A stretch of DNA of 64,000 bases from Ianthella basta (taxonomy: Eukaryota > Porifera > Demospongiae > Verongiida > Ianthellidae): the NCBI GenBank assembly GCA_964019415.1, contig OZ025868.1, forward strand, positions 6,970,159 through 7,034,158, written 5' to 3'. The notes beneath the pieces were generated by a model, which was not told the origin of the DNA, ran no database searches, and worked only from the letters and a program-made list of their open reading frames with translations. Below, piece by piece: positions 54,497 to 64,000 of this stretch. The stretch's first letter is position 1. Every line of letters begins with the position of its first letter. The translations under genes and the position numbers were made by a program.

Positions 54497-57400
54497 ACAT
54501 GTGTATGTGTGTGTGTGTGTTTGCACATGTGTATGTGTGTGTGTGTGTGTGTCATGTAGCTATGTTTGGTGACTAGTGGTGTATGTATACTGTCACTGAG
54601 GTGTATGACACAATGTCATGTGTTACCAATCATGAGTGACAGAGCAGCGACCGAAGGGAGCAAGTATTTCGAGTTGGGGCGGCAGCCCCACGAGTTTTTT
54701 TTAACTCGAAATACTTGTTTTATTATTATCAAGAACATACATGCACACATGCATACAATTGCAATCAGGATTTAGTTAGAAATCAGTTGTAGCGCATGCT
54801 GTCATAATAATATTGCCGGCGGGCAGATGGGTGGGGTCTGGGTATGACGGAGACTACAGCTGAATTCAGAATGGTTGGCCAAAATGGCAAATGGCAGAAC
54901 GGCCAAATGGCGTGACGTCACTAGTAGTTTTGCTGCTTGCTATTACGTCACGCCTATTGCTCAGTATTGCCATTTGCTGTGACATCACGTCATTTGCCAT
55001 TTGCCATGTTGGCCAGTCATTCTGAAATCAACTGTATATCTGAACAGCCAGGAACTGGCAGCTGCGGTGTGCCAAATATTGCCCAATTCCATAATATGGC
55101 CAGCAAGAGTAAGAGAACTTAACTATCAAAGCAACAGCACACCTCCCACCTGGCCCATACAGTCCTTGTATGGCTAAACCGGCCAGTTCACCTTCACTAT
55201 CTTGACAGTCACCTGTCCAGCAGAAGATTACACTAAAAGCCGGCACCAGAGACTGCTTAATTGCACCAGCGCAAGAGACAAAAGTACCTCGTCACAGAGG
55301 CAGCTGTAGCAAGCAAGCGTAAGAGACCTTAATTACGTACCAAAGATTGGTAAACTATTGCCCAATGCATCGAACGTTCCATATAAGGTAAAGTATTGCG
55401 CAACCGCGACATACCAAAAACTATTGCGCAATCGCGACGTACCAAAAACTATTGTGCAACCGCAACGTACCAAAAACTATTGCGCAACCGTGACGTACCA
55501 AAAACTATTGCGCAACCGCGACATACCAAAAACTATTGCACAACCGCGATGTACCAAACTTCCGGTTTTCGCACCACCCAGATGAGAGGGGCTTCGCTTC
55601 ACTCGCCCCAATCACACAAGCAGAACAACAACGTGAGGACAGGATAAACACTTGCAGAGATGCAAGAAAAGAGTACCAGTCCCTTTTCACAAACCCATTT
55701 GCAATACACGCCCTTCACTCCAGGCTAACCCTTGTGTCCACGCTTTCTGTCTGTTCCGTCTAGGTTGGGTCGTTTCCAAAGGCCATCAGTACCATTCGAA
55801 AATGGCATACCTTTATGACCAGGGTTGAAGGGAAACTGACTGGGGCCTTCAGAGTGGCTGTCTAACTCATTTACACTTGGGGGTGCCCATACTCCCTTGC
55901 ACTCTGCACGATGAGTAAGATCATTATATTTCATAACACATGTAGAAGAACTGGTGGAATTGACATTGCCCAACAAGAGATTTAGAGCCATGCTCACCCA
56001 AGTCTTCTTCTGGAGCAGCAGCATTCATCGCAGAGGACAGCTCCTCTTTCAGACTAACAGAGTCGTCCTCGGGTTGAACAGGAAATGGAAGCTCACAGTC
56101 TAAGCAGAATAAGTAAAATTAAGTAGAGTGAACAGAGGCACAATATGTACATACATACGACTACAGTAACACCAAACGTCCTGTCCTATAGTTAACTCAT
56201 CAGGTTCCAAAAGGAGACTATGATCTTGTTGCAGAAGTATACATGCCTGTGCATGTATACTTCTGCAACAAGATCATAGTCTCCACTTACACTTGTCTAC
56301 CCAAGAAAAACAAGCCAAAACTACAGCTTGGAAAGCAGTGGGGAGGGATGCCCACTCCTGACAGCACAGGCTACCCAGCTTACCCGAGTCTGTCAGCACA
56401 TCAGAGGACGCATTCAGTTCTTTAGAAAACTGCACAGACGGCATCTTTGTGGAATTTCTCTCTGGCACATACCCTACAGTTAGTGTATACAACAATCTTT
56501 GTCTAAATGTGTGGGCAAAGATGCTAACAACAGCATGATAATGTGGACTGACCAGACTTTTTCCGTGAGTCCTTTAACACTGGCTGTACAGGGATAATTG
56601 CCTCCCCATCAGACACCTATATTGGAATAAAATGCATAAATTCCACATGTATGCGAGCAAGACTATACCAAGAAAATTCAGTCAAACATTGTGAAGCCCC
56701 CTTGCAAGCAAAGTTACAACAAGTATTTCGAGTTAAAAAAAAAAACTTGTGGGGCGCCGGGGCGCCCCTGAACTTGAACTACTTGCTAGCAATCTCCCCA
56801 TGAATGTTCAGTAGTTCAGAAAGTTTGGGACACGGCAATGCTGATGGCCTGAAATATACATCAAAATGCAATAGACTGTTGGGTTTGCAAGAGTTTCAAG
56901 TCTCCAGACCAGCCTGTCATCGAGCACCTCTACAACACACACATCCACCCACCCACCTACCCACACCCACACACACACACACACACAGAATGAGGGGGCT
57001 AGACACAGAGTGGGCAAGTAACATTTCAGCGCATGTTACCTGCCCATAGTGTAATTTCAATTCCTCTAGGAGTACTACCCTTTGCACACTTCAGTGTCAT
57101 ATTTCCTGACGTGCGCCGCGCTGTTCTACTGTTTAAACAAACTCCACGAGGGTAGTTTTTCATCCTCAGGCTTTTCGATTGAAGCTCAAGCCAATTCATT
57201 GTTGGTATATTATAATGAACAAATGGTTCAAATCCCCCTTCAAGCAACTAAAGTACTATGCAAGAGAGGAAGTTGAAATAAAGAAAGTCAATAGGGACTC
57301 CTCTCAGACCGCCGCAATTTTGAAATGTCCATCGCTCGGTCTTCGTGATATTTCCTCCTGCTATATCTCACAGGAGAGTCTTTCAATAGGCTTCTTACTA

Positions 57401-60400
57401 GCATTACCGTGTAAACACCCACCTATGTTCTAATTTCGTTTGATAGATAGACGGCGAAAGGTGAACGTAGATGATTGCGAGCCTTGTAAAGCGTAGACCT
57501 CGAGCGCCGCCATCTTGAATTCCCCGAAATATACATAGTCCATTACGAACATGAAGCCATATGAATACCTAAAAGTGAAAACAATATAGGGCGCCCCAAA
57601 AATATAAATTTAGCACTTACCACTTCATAAGCAGATGAAAAGTTCGGCATCTCACAAGGTGCTGTATACAGAAAAGCATACAAGCACACTCATTCTACAA
57701 CATCAAGCCATCCAATACCCATTGTGTCTAAAGGCTATGTAATACAGGTGGGAAGAGAAATGAAATTTGTTTTTCTCTATCACTTCCTGTTGCACATGCC
57801 TGTATGGTACGTAGGTATATTCCATTCACACTAATGCAAAACTCTGGAATGGTCATGTAAATAAATAAAATGGGTATCGTATTGCACTGAATTGGACCAT
57901 TACAGAGTATGACATACCACACACTTCTGCATGGTACCAGTAATATTACAGTACTGCATTGTTTGCCACTTGTTGCATTAACCCTTTACACCGATAGACT
58001 GCTCTAACGATCATGTTACGCAATGCACTTAAACTACGAATGACTGTTTTACCGGTCATGGCGAATAAGGTTTGCTTCACAAGCTTTACTGCAAACTAGA
58101 AGGGCTGCGCCATTCTTTACCGATTGCATTTACTTACCAAGGGTGCATTTACAATGTACAAATAGCACTGAAGACTCAGTCGACTTTTCAACTTGCCAAA
58201 TTGCGTTACTTCCCCACACCATGAACGCACGTGATTTCTCAAGTCCATCACGACACGGAGCTGTAACAGAAGGGCAGTTTCCATGCTCATGGCAAGCCTG
58301 GTGGCCATGGAATGATGAAATGAGACAGAAATGCTTCCAGTGAGCTGCAAGTAGACTCGAAAACTTGGAAATGCGTTCTGTTTATGCACACCCGTGAAAG
58401 TCGCCTTCAACCTGTCGTATGGCAAGCACCAGGCCTTCTTTCATCTTCCACACAAATGTCTAGCTGGTGTTGATTCTGTTCGTTCGACTGTGAGGGTGAA
58501 ATTGTGTTCACTGCTTTCAGCAATTTTTATTTTGTAACATATATACTCGCGGATAAAATGGAATTTTGGGCGTAAAGGGTTAACTACAGGGTTGTTAATT
58601 ACAGTACTGCATTGTTTGCCACTTGTTGCATTAACCCTTTACACCGATAGACTGCTCTAACGATCATGTTGCACAATGTACTTAAACTACAAATGACCGT
58701 TTTACCGGTCATGGCGGATAGGGTTTGCTTTGCGAGCTTTATTGCAAACTAGAAGGGCTGCGCCATTCTTTTACTGACTGTGTTTACTTACCAAGGGTGC
58801 ATTTACAATGTACGAACAGCACTGAAGACACAGTCGACTTTTCAACTTGCCAAATCACATTACTTCCCCACACCGTGAACACACGCAATATCTCAAGTCC
58901 ATCGTGGCATGGAACTGTAACAGAAGGGCAGTTTCCATGCTCATGGCAAGCCTGGTGGCCATGGAACATTGAAATGAAACAGAAATGCTTCCAGTGAGCT
59001 GAGTCGAATAACTTGGAATGCATTCTGTTTATGCACACCCATGAATGTCGCTTAATGGCAGCAGAAAAGGCCCAAATTTGTCTTCAACCTGTCATATGGC
59101 AAGCACCAGGCCTTCTTTCATCTTCCACATAAATGTCTAGCTGCTGTCGATTCTGTTTGTTTGACTGTGAGGGCAAAATTGTGCTTACTGCCTTCAGCAA
59201 TTTTTATTTTGTAACATCTATACTCGCGGAAAAATTGAAATTCTGGGCGTAAAGGGTTAACTACAGGCTGCAGTCGTTGACCGACTTCAGTGGGCTATTC
59301 ACAGATGCTTCCAGGACTTTGCAAAAGCTAGGCAACGGTTAACATTGCTGAACAAGCTGCAGCATAACAGCCAGAGCGAATTGGTCAAGTGCTATTTCCC
59401 ATGTGGACCGCCCAACAGCAGCTTTTCCTCACTCTTCACAGCTAAGTTTGTGTAAACGGTTTGACTTATTTCTCTGTATTGTACTGTCTACACCAACCTG
59501 TCCCATACCAGCTTGTGTAAACAGGGCATTATTAATCATGCCAAGGGTACTCGAGGGTCGATCTAGTGTCTATGGTCATGCAAACTAATCACAAAGAATA
59601 CAGAAGTCTGTCCCATTACATAACATTTCACAAATGTATAAGGATGATACTAGCTACTCAAAAATGCTATTGTGACTGCAAACAATGTCACAATACATGG
59701 CAGCCAGCATCCCTGGGTCCGGACTACATAGCACTAACATTGCACAACAATATTGCAGTCTACCTCTCTAAAGCAAGCACATTACCCTATAGGCCAATGG
59801 TAGGTCCAGTATCAGTGCTAAATACATAAATGCACAGAGAAACTTACTAGGCTTCAGCTTGGCCAGTCTCTTCACATCTTCTTCAGAGAAACATGCCTAT
59901 GAAAATCAGAAGAATGAAGCTGTACAGCATGTTAAACCAGATAGAGTTTGGGTCCAGTAGCACTTACGTGCTCAGAACGTCCATGAAACGATGACAGAAA
60001 GTTGCGGTAGTTCCAGCTTCCAAAGCACTGCAATTACGGACACAGTAAAGGATACAAAGCATACAAACTGCTCCACACAATTTGCACATCTCACATGTCA
60101 TGTCAAAGCTGGTTATGTGTCACTTACAATGCTACTGGAGTCCTGGCTGCTGCTTTCTTCCTGTGTACTGTATGACACATCCTCTACCAATAACTTCTAC
60201 AATACGGAAGCAATCAATACTTATCATCATTGAACTGCATACATTGTCGCGTGGGAGAATGATCATGATAGAATGTGTGTGCACGCATGCGCTGTGTGTG
60301 GTATACATGCAGGAGTTTTGCAATAATGAGCACTCACTGCATGAGACTTTGCATCACCTCTGAAGCGAAGATCCATGGGGAGGTCACCGGGTACTTCTGG

Positions 60401-61989
60401 TTCATTCCTTTCCTACAGTTGTGAATAAACCATGCATTACTATCACTGCTACTACAACCAGTAGGGGCAGCAGAACATATGTACCTCAGCTGTCTCTTGC
60501 AAAGTCCTGGAGCCACCTGTGTGGTTATCAACAAGTCTATTACCATTCCTGTCACGAACATCAGCCTCACCAGCAACTTGGGCTGCTCGTACATTACGAC
60601 GCTTTCTGCAAACCAGACATAATGCAATCTACATGGACAATGCAGAACAATTGTACATAAAAGGGATCCACTCGCTCAGCATAATAACACAATTTTTCAA
60701 AAGTTTGCCAAAACAGAGAATTAGGTCCTTCGGTCTTCAATAATGGTTACCAGTATGACACAATTTCATAATTCTGGTAATGAAATTATTTAATGTACGT
60801 CAACCTAAGGATCATCATTGTTTAAAGGACACCTAGAACATTGCATTGGCAGATTACTATCTAGCAAACGGGTCCAGAGCTAGCCAGATTACAATATCAT
60901 CCTACGTATATAGAACACATATGATGACTGCTCGACCAATTAGTCACTTACTATTACAACAAGTACAGGTACAAGACCAACTACAAGAATGGAAAGAGCA
61001 GCCAACCCACGTCCATCACTTCCTGCAATGGAGAGATCAAGGACCAAATACTCACAGAATCTAAATATTGCACACATAGAGATGCGCTACATACTGCATA
61101 CTTCAGTCCAATAAACGGCTGCCTTTGCATGACTAAGCCTCTGCCTTCTGCAGAAAGCGCCCCCAAGCAGTTTGTCCACATTTATGTATACATATTAAAG
61201 AGGAACAAACGTTTACACATATACACACATGCAGTATACAGTAGCTATCCCTTGCTCAAATACAGTCTCTCCCTTCAGTGGAAAACGAACCACAAAGTTT
61301 GACTGACATAAATTCTGCAGACTGCACAAACACTTTCTGTGTTAAGTTTCGTGCACATTCAACGAATACCACTACAGCTACGTAACTGTGGAGTTCAGAG
61401 CAATTAGTCCAGTTACTTGTGACCCGTATCGTACAGATTGAACTAATTGCAAAAACCTATAATCCATGCATACATGCTTAACTACTACACACCTGACGTG
61501 GGTCCATTGCTCGAACCAGGAGTGCTTGTTGGGATTAGGTCACTTGTAGCAGTACCTGATGGCTGAAAACATTGAAAACACGATTGCAGCAATTTTGGTC
61601 ATAACAGAATAAACACAGACACATTCCTGACTGTTATAAGCACATACCTGTGGGCTTACAGTTGTGTCATTCTGTGAGCCTAAAGTGAAGGCATAAGAAT
61701 TTAGACCACTGACATACATGAATTATAACACATTTGATCTGCAACTCACACAGCCTAATTGTATCCCTCCAATGTCCGATAGTATTAGATCCATAAGAAA
61801 GTGAAATCTCCAGTCCATCATATTGTGGTTCTATCAGCACATGATATACAGTGTCACAACCACCTCTATCACTGGTTGCAAAATTCTTTCGTACTCCACC
61901 AATAAAGACTCTGGGCAATTGGTCATTTGAGAAGTTGCAGCAAAGGTAGTTGACTCCAACATCCAAACACTCAGATGCAAAAGAACAGC
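52996..61989 (-). CDS. Single-pass transmembrane receptor-like gene, at least 17 exons
   Basis: Minus-strand exons, 5' to 3': 61989-61750, 61679-61648, 61562-61493, 61022-60952, 60605-60485, 60412-60338, 60160-60128, 60027-59968, 59896-59848, 57661-57621, 56616-56553, 56473-56384, 56099-55998, 55903-55811, 55212-55150, 53560-53504, 53063-52996 (TAA). All have AG/GT borders, and phases agree at every junction except exon 4 to 5. Product: a Cys-rich, beta-rich ectodomain (CLDVGVNYLCCNFSN ... LEISLSYGSNTIGHW), a Ser/Thr/Pro stalk, a TM helix, KRRN stop-transfer, then about 290 acidic, Ser-rich residues. No known cytoplasmic domain recognised. The exon 4 to 5 mismatch could be filled by a 44-nt exon at 60734-60691 (weak acceptor). 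The signal peptide exon was not found. Confidence 0.72.
54062..54258 (+). CDS. Captured 5' exons of an unknown gene
   Basis: ATG 54062 opens MAAPASEDFTPPPGTHDRSN, donor GTGAGC after 54131 (phase 1). After a 47-bp intron ending TTTCTAG, exon 54179-54258 gives LKSLARTVALLHALQNLAHA and ends at GTACGT, phase 0. The 50-residue frame is open with clean splice sites, as in a real gene start. No continuation is found inside the repeat, and the other two copies are broken. Most likely a gene fragment carried by the repeat. Confidence 0.5.
54427..54560. repeat. GT microsatellite
   Basis: GT runs with two TTGCACATGTGTAT interruptions. Overlapping Cys/Val and His/Thr frames are artefacts. Confidence 0.97.
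55390..55560 (+). repeat. Minisatellite, about 28-bp unit
   Basis: Six or so copies of a unit like TACCAAAAACTATTGCGCAA with CGCGACG. It lies in an intron of the minus-strand receptor; a diverged inverted relative is at 20715-20850. Confidence 0.88.
56213..56284. repeat. Perfect 34-bp inverted repeat with 4-base loop
   Basis: Left arm 56213-56246, loop CTGT, right arm 56251-56284; I found no mismatch. The RNA would be a perfect hairpin of pre-miRNA size. It lies in the intron between receptor exons at 56384 and 56099. Confidence 0.9.
56716..56787. repeat. Copy of the CGAAATACTTG hairpin repeat
   Basis: AAGTATTTCGAGTT, a run of A, GGGGCGCC-GGGGCGCCCC, then AACTTGAACTACTTG. Confidence 0.7.
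57270..57610 (+). repeat. Interspersed repeat family, copy 3, with AATATAGGG terminus
   Basis: Shares ATAGACGGCGA, GTGAACG/GACGTGAGCGCCGCCAT-like words with 23.8 and 30.0 kb, and ends GAAAACAATATAGGGCGCCCC. It links that family to the recurring terminus. Confidence 0.65.
57982..58579. mobile_element. TTAA-flanked (piggyBac-like) MITE, tandem copy 1
   Basis: TTAA at 57978-57981 and 58580-58583. Termini CCCTTTACACCGATAGAC and, reversed, CCCTTTACGCCCAAAAT. The minus-strand frame HGHQACHEHGNCPSVTAPC stays open, as in copy 2. Confidence 0.78.
58635..59256. mobile_element. TTAA-flanked (piggyBac-like) MITE, tandem copy 2
   Basis: TTAA at 58631-58634 and 59257-59260. It is a direct duplicate of copy 1 with a 653-bp period that includes the outside flank GTACTGCATTGTTTGCCACT, so the pair arose by tandem duplication, not by two insertions. 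Confidence 0.78.
60952..61022 (-). CDS. Transmembrane exon of the minus-strand receptor
   Basis: 71 nt, phase 1 in, 0 out. Encodes SDGRG, then LAALSILVVGLVPVLVVI, one membrane helix. The next exon begins with a basic KRRN, consistent with an inside cytoplasmic tail. Confidence 0.7.
61750..61989 (-). CDS. Ectodomain exon of the minus-strand receptor
   Basis: 240 nt, phase 1-1. Five cysteines (CSFASECLD, YLCCNF, GGCDTVY) and alternating hydrophobic residues suggest a small disulphide-bonded beta-sandwich, possibly Ig-like; family uncertain. A possible 15-nt micro-exon upstream (62115-62101, FPFY) would join in phase. Confidence 0.65.
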
Positions 61990-62129
61990 CTGCGCAAGAA
62001 ATGTTGATGGATTAGCTGATAGGGAAGTATAGGCAGAGATGCTTTGAAGCAAGACTTCAAAGCTTGTATTTCCTTCTACACAAGAATACCAGTAACTTAC
62101 TGTAGAAGGGAAAACCTGGAACACACGCA

Positions 62130-62133
62130 CGCA

Positions 62134-62216
<83 letters not shown>
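62130..62216. repeat. CA microsatellite
   Basis: Long CA run preceded by CACG units; on the minus strand it forms the tract before a possible micro-exon. Confidence 0.96.
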
Positions 62217-62219
<3 letters not shown>

Positions 62220-64000
62220 AATACATTAAACGCACACATACAAACATACATGCATGCTCTCTAAAAAGACATGGATGAGAGGAGATGGTCATAGATGGAG
62301 GGTACACAGATACCTGCAAGTGCTTTACAGCACACCAGCGTGAGAGATGCAAACTGAATGACCGACAATATAAATTCCCTATTTTCATACAAACAACCAC
62401 GGCCATCTCTACATAGACAGCACTACCGTGCTGTCTGATAAATGCAAGCACAGTATTATACTAGGGCATACATTAAAATGCAACCAGCCTCGCTTGAATG
62501 TATACAGCTAGCTATTTCAGTAAAGTACAGTCCATGAGCATAACTCGGCCAGGGCAAGTACATTTTCAGCAATAGAACTGTAATCTGCTATCACTGGCTG
62601 TCAGAAAGTAGGGATAGCAAGCCAGACAAAGCACTGGATGGCAGCTGGGCAACCAACACCTACATATTTGGAGCTGCGCAGGGAAGCCCGTCCGTGCTGT
62701 GCTAACACAGTACGCGTTATCGCTTCACCCATGTGAACAGTGGGAAGTGTTCCCGGCCACACGGGGCAAATGACATCAGCCAATATGGCGGAATGACCAA
62801 CAGGCGTGTAGCCCTCGCTGAAGCAATGGGCGACGTTAAACAACAATCTGAACGCAGGGTGCAGCGATGACGTGGAGTGTTGAGCTGTTTCGTGGCCGAT
62901 GGTGGCCAAGTAGAGCGTTTTGCTGTTGTGAGCCCCTGCGGAGAACACTGGGCTATTGTGCAATCTAGGTGTCTCGGATTGACTGAGACGGATATACATA
63001 TATCAGACAGCACAGTAGGAATGGCAGTGGTTGTTAGTATGCTGTAATACAAACGAAAAGTCGCGCTAAGCCTGAAGAGGATCGAAAACCGGCGAACGAA
63101 GCTTACCGTGAAGAAGCGGGGACTAAATAGTGCACATAGCTAACCTTACTTCACAGCGAAGGTGCGCCTACACGTAGATAGCGCCCTCGACATTTCTCAC
63201 GCTTCTTCATCGTCTTCTTTGACAGCCGTAGCGCATGAACCAGAGGGACCAGGAAAATATTTCTTGCACCATATTGCACCATTTTTGGCTGGCTGCATTC
63301 CTTTGTAAGTTAGAAGGCGGCGCGAGTTAGTGCGGAAGACAGCGCTTGCCATGACTCCTGCCGTGTTGCTTGGCCAAGCAGGACGGACGCCATTTCAAAT
63401 TACGTAATTAAACCGGATGAAACCGGAGTGACTGGTGTCATTGTTAGCAGCTGCAGTAGTTAGCTTGTGCACTGTTTGAAGGACTTTCGCGGTCGTGCGT
63501 GCATTTCCCCGCCACGGTTGGCTTCCGGTTGCCGTTTCTCGCTGGGTTAGCGCGGAACCTAGGTGCTAGCCCACACCTTGAGCTTCAGGATTACAGAAAT
63601 GAGGTATAATGCCTGCACCAATGCCCTATGGTTGAGACTAAGTGTGTTGCTTCAGCTTAGCTGTCCACTATAAAAAGTACAGAAACTAGAAATAATAAAC
63701 ATTTTCTACAAAACTTGTAAGGATGTAGGGATGGCATAAAAAGGACAGAAACAAGTAAAGGCTGTTACACAGTGGAGCATTAACCATCGTCTCTACATTC
63801 AAGGGTGTAGGACTATACAGTGCGACATTCTTGCATGTAGGGACCATGGTTAATGCTCTAAAAATATAGAAAAGTGGTAAATTGGAGTTTAACGAGTTAC
63901 AAGATTAATGGCGCCGTCGTGAGTGGCTAATCAAAAGCGAGGGGACTCGCATGTGACCTACACGAGGACCAATGATAGGGGTAGTACCTTAACCGGTGCC
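62217..64000. other. No gene resolved; possible 5' region of the minus-strand receptor
   Basis: 62999-62601 (minus) is open for 132 codons, GC-richer than its surroundings, and could be a first exon or a promoter-linked region, but I see no donor or known motif. 62340-62460 shares short words (ATAAATTCCCTA; TACATAGACAGCACTACCGTG) with 25870-26000. 63645-63860 is an inverted relative of 25010-25175. Confidence 0.4.

Larger units (their letters stand above)
53668..54722 (+). mobile_element. 1-kb repeat carrying captured gene exons, copy C (best preserved)
   Basis: Left hairpin AGGGGCTGCC-GGCAGCCCCT at 53671, then the ATGGCTTCATG block, an AT microsatellite, a promoter-like GC-rich stretch, two exon-like segments, a GT microsatellite (54427-54560) and the CGAAATACTTG hairpin at 54660-54722. 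It sits in an intron of the minus-strand receptor. Copies A (18026-19013, inverted) and B (25925-26522) are more degraded. Confidence 0.75.

Noticed and set aside
53668-54722. Helitron assignment for the 1-kb repeat
   Set aside because: There is a hairpin near one end, but no clear 5' TC, 3' CTRR or AT target was found, and the other end also has a hairpin.
62601-62999. 132-codon minus-strand frame as first exon of the receptor
   Set aside because: No signal peptide at its start, no donor in a usable phase, and an overlapping frame on the same strand is equally long.
1-64000. LTR retroelements, Polintons or other virus-like fossils
   Set aside because: No paired long terminal repeats, integrase, protease, capsid or polymerase B motifs were recognised. 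The reverse transcriptases present are of LINE type.
1-64000. tRNA, rRNA, CRISPR, operon or riboswitch signals
   Set aside because: Nothing matching was found, and the sequence is clearly eukaryotic (intron-rich genes, microsatellites).

Overview
The window looks like an intron-rich invertebrate genome. A sponge or another early-branching marine animal fits best: there is a host NACHT-LRR gene, many small exons with GT/AG borders, CA/TG microsatellites, and many DNA transposons and foldback repeats. There is no prokaryotic operon, CRISPR array, tRNA or rRNA that I can recognise. No LTR retroelement, Polinton or other virus-like fossil was recognised.

Host genes. (1) 357-6273, plus strand: a small gene of unknown function. 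Its introns hold a full-length reverse-oriented LINE. (2) 14835-48681, plus strand: the most interesting locus. Eight exons with matching intron phases encode a membrane-spanning helix, a cytoplasmic linker with two NPAY motifs, a NACHT ATPase and C-terminal leucine-rich repeats. This reads as a transmembrane NLR-like receptor; its extracellular exons were not found. (3) 49624-50094, minus strand: an Ig-like exon relic, broken by a frame change and a small transposon. (4) 61989-52996, minus strand: a second single-pass receptor gene of at least 17 small exons. It has a Cys-rich ectodomain, a Ser/Thr stalk, a transmembrane helix and a long acidic tail. The two receptor genes are convergent, with the Ig relic between them.

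Mobile elements. 0.7-4.2 kb holds a CR1/L2-type LINE whose intact ORF starts with a signal-peptide-like segment followed by a 2A-type NPGP motif. 7.0-8.7 kb holds nested TTAA-flanked (piggyBac-like) repeats. 10.8-13.4 kb holds an intact Crypton-type tyrosine recombinase between two direct repeats. 15.4-16.7 kb holds three inverted-repeat elements in a row. The 14-kb intron between the NACHT and LRR exons holds four elements: a 4.35-kb Kolobok element with TTAA flanks whose transposase starts with a methyl-CpG-binding-like domain, a complete PIF/Harbinger element (TAA duplication), an ISL2EU element (transposase remnant plus SAP-SWIM-YqaJ protein) cut by a Harbinger-type MITE, and a LINE fragment cut by a TA-flanked MITE. 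A roughly 1-kb repeat at 18.0-19.0, 25.9-26.5 and 53.7-54.7 kb carries what look like the first two exons of a host gene.

Exon calls were made by eye from splice sites, phase and open frame; no transcript or homology search was available. The best-supported claims are those where independent signals agree: phase continuity across exons, target-site duplications that restore a reading frame when removed, and catalytic motifs in order.
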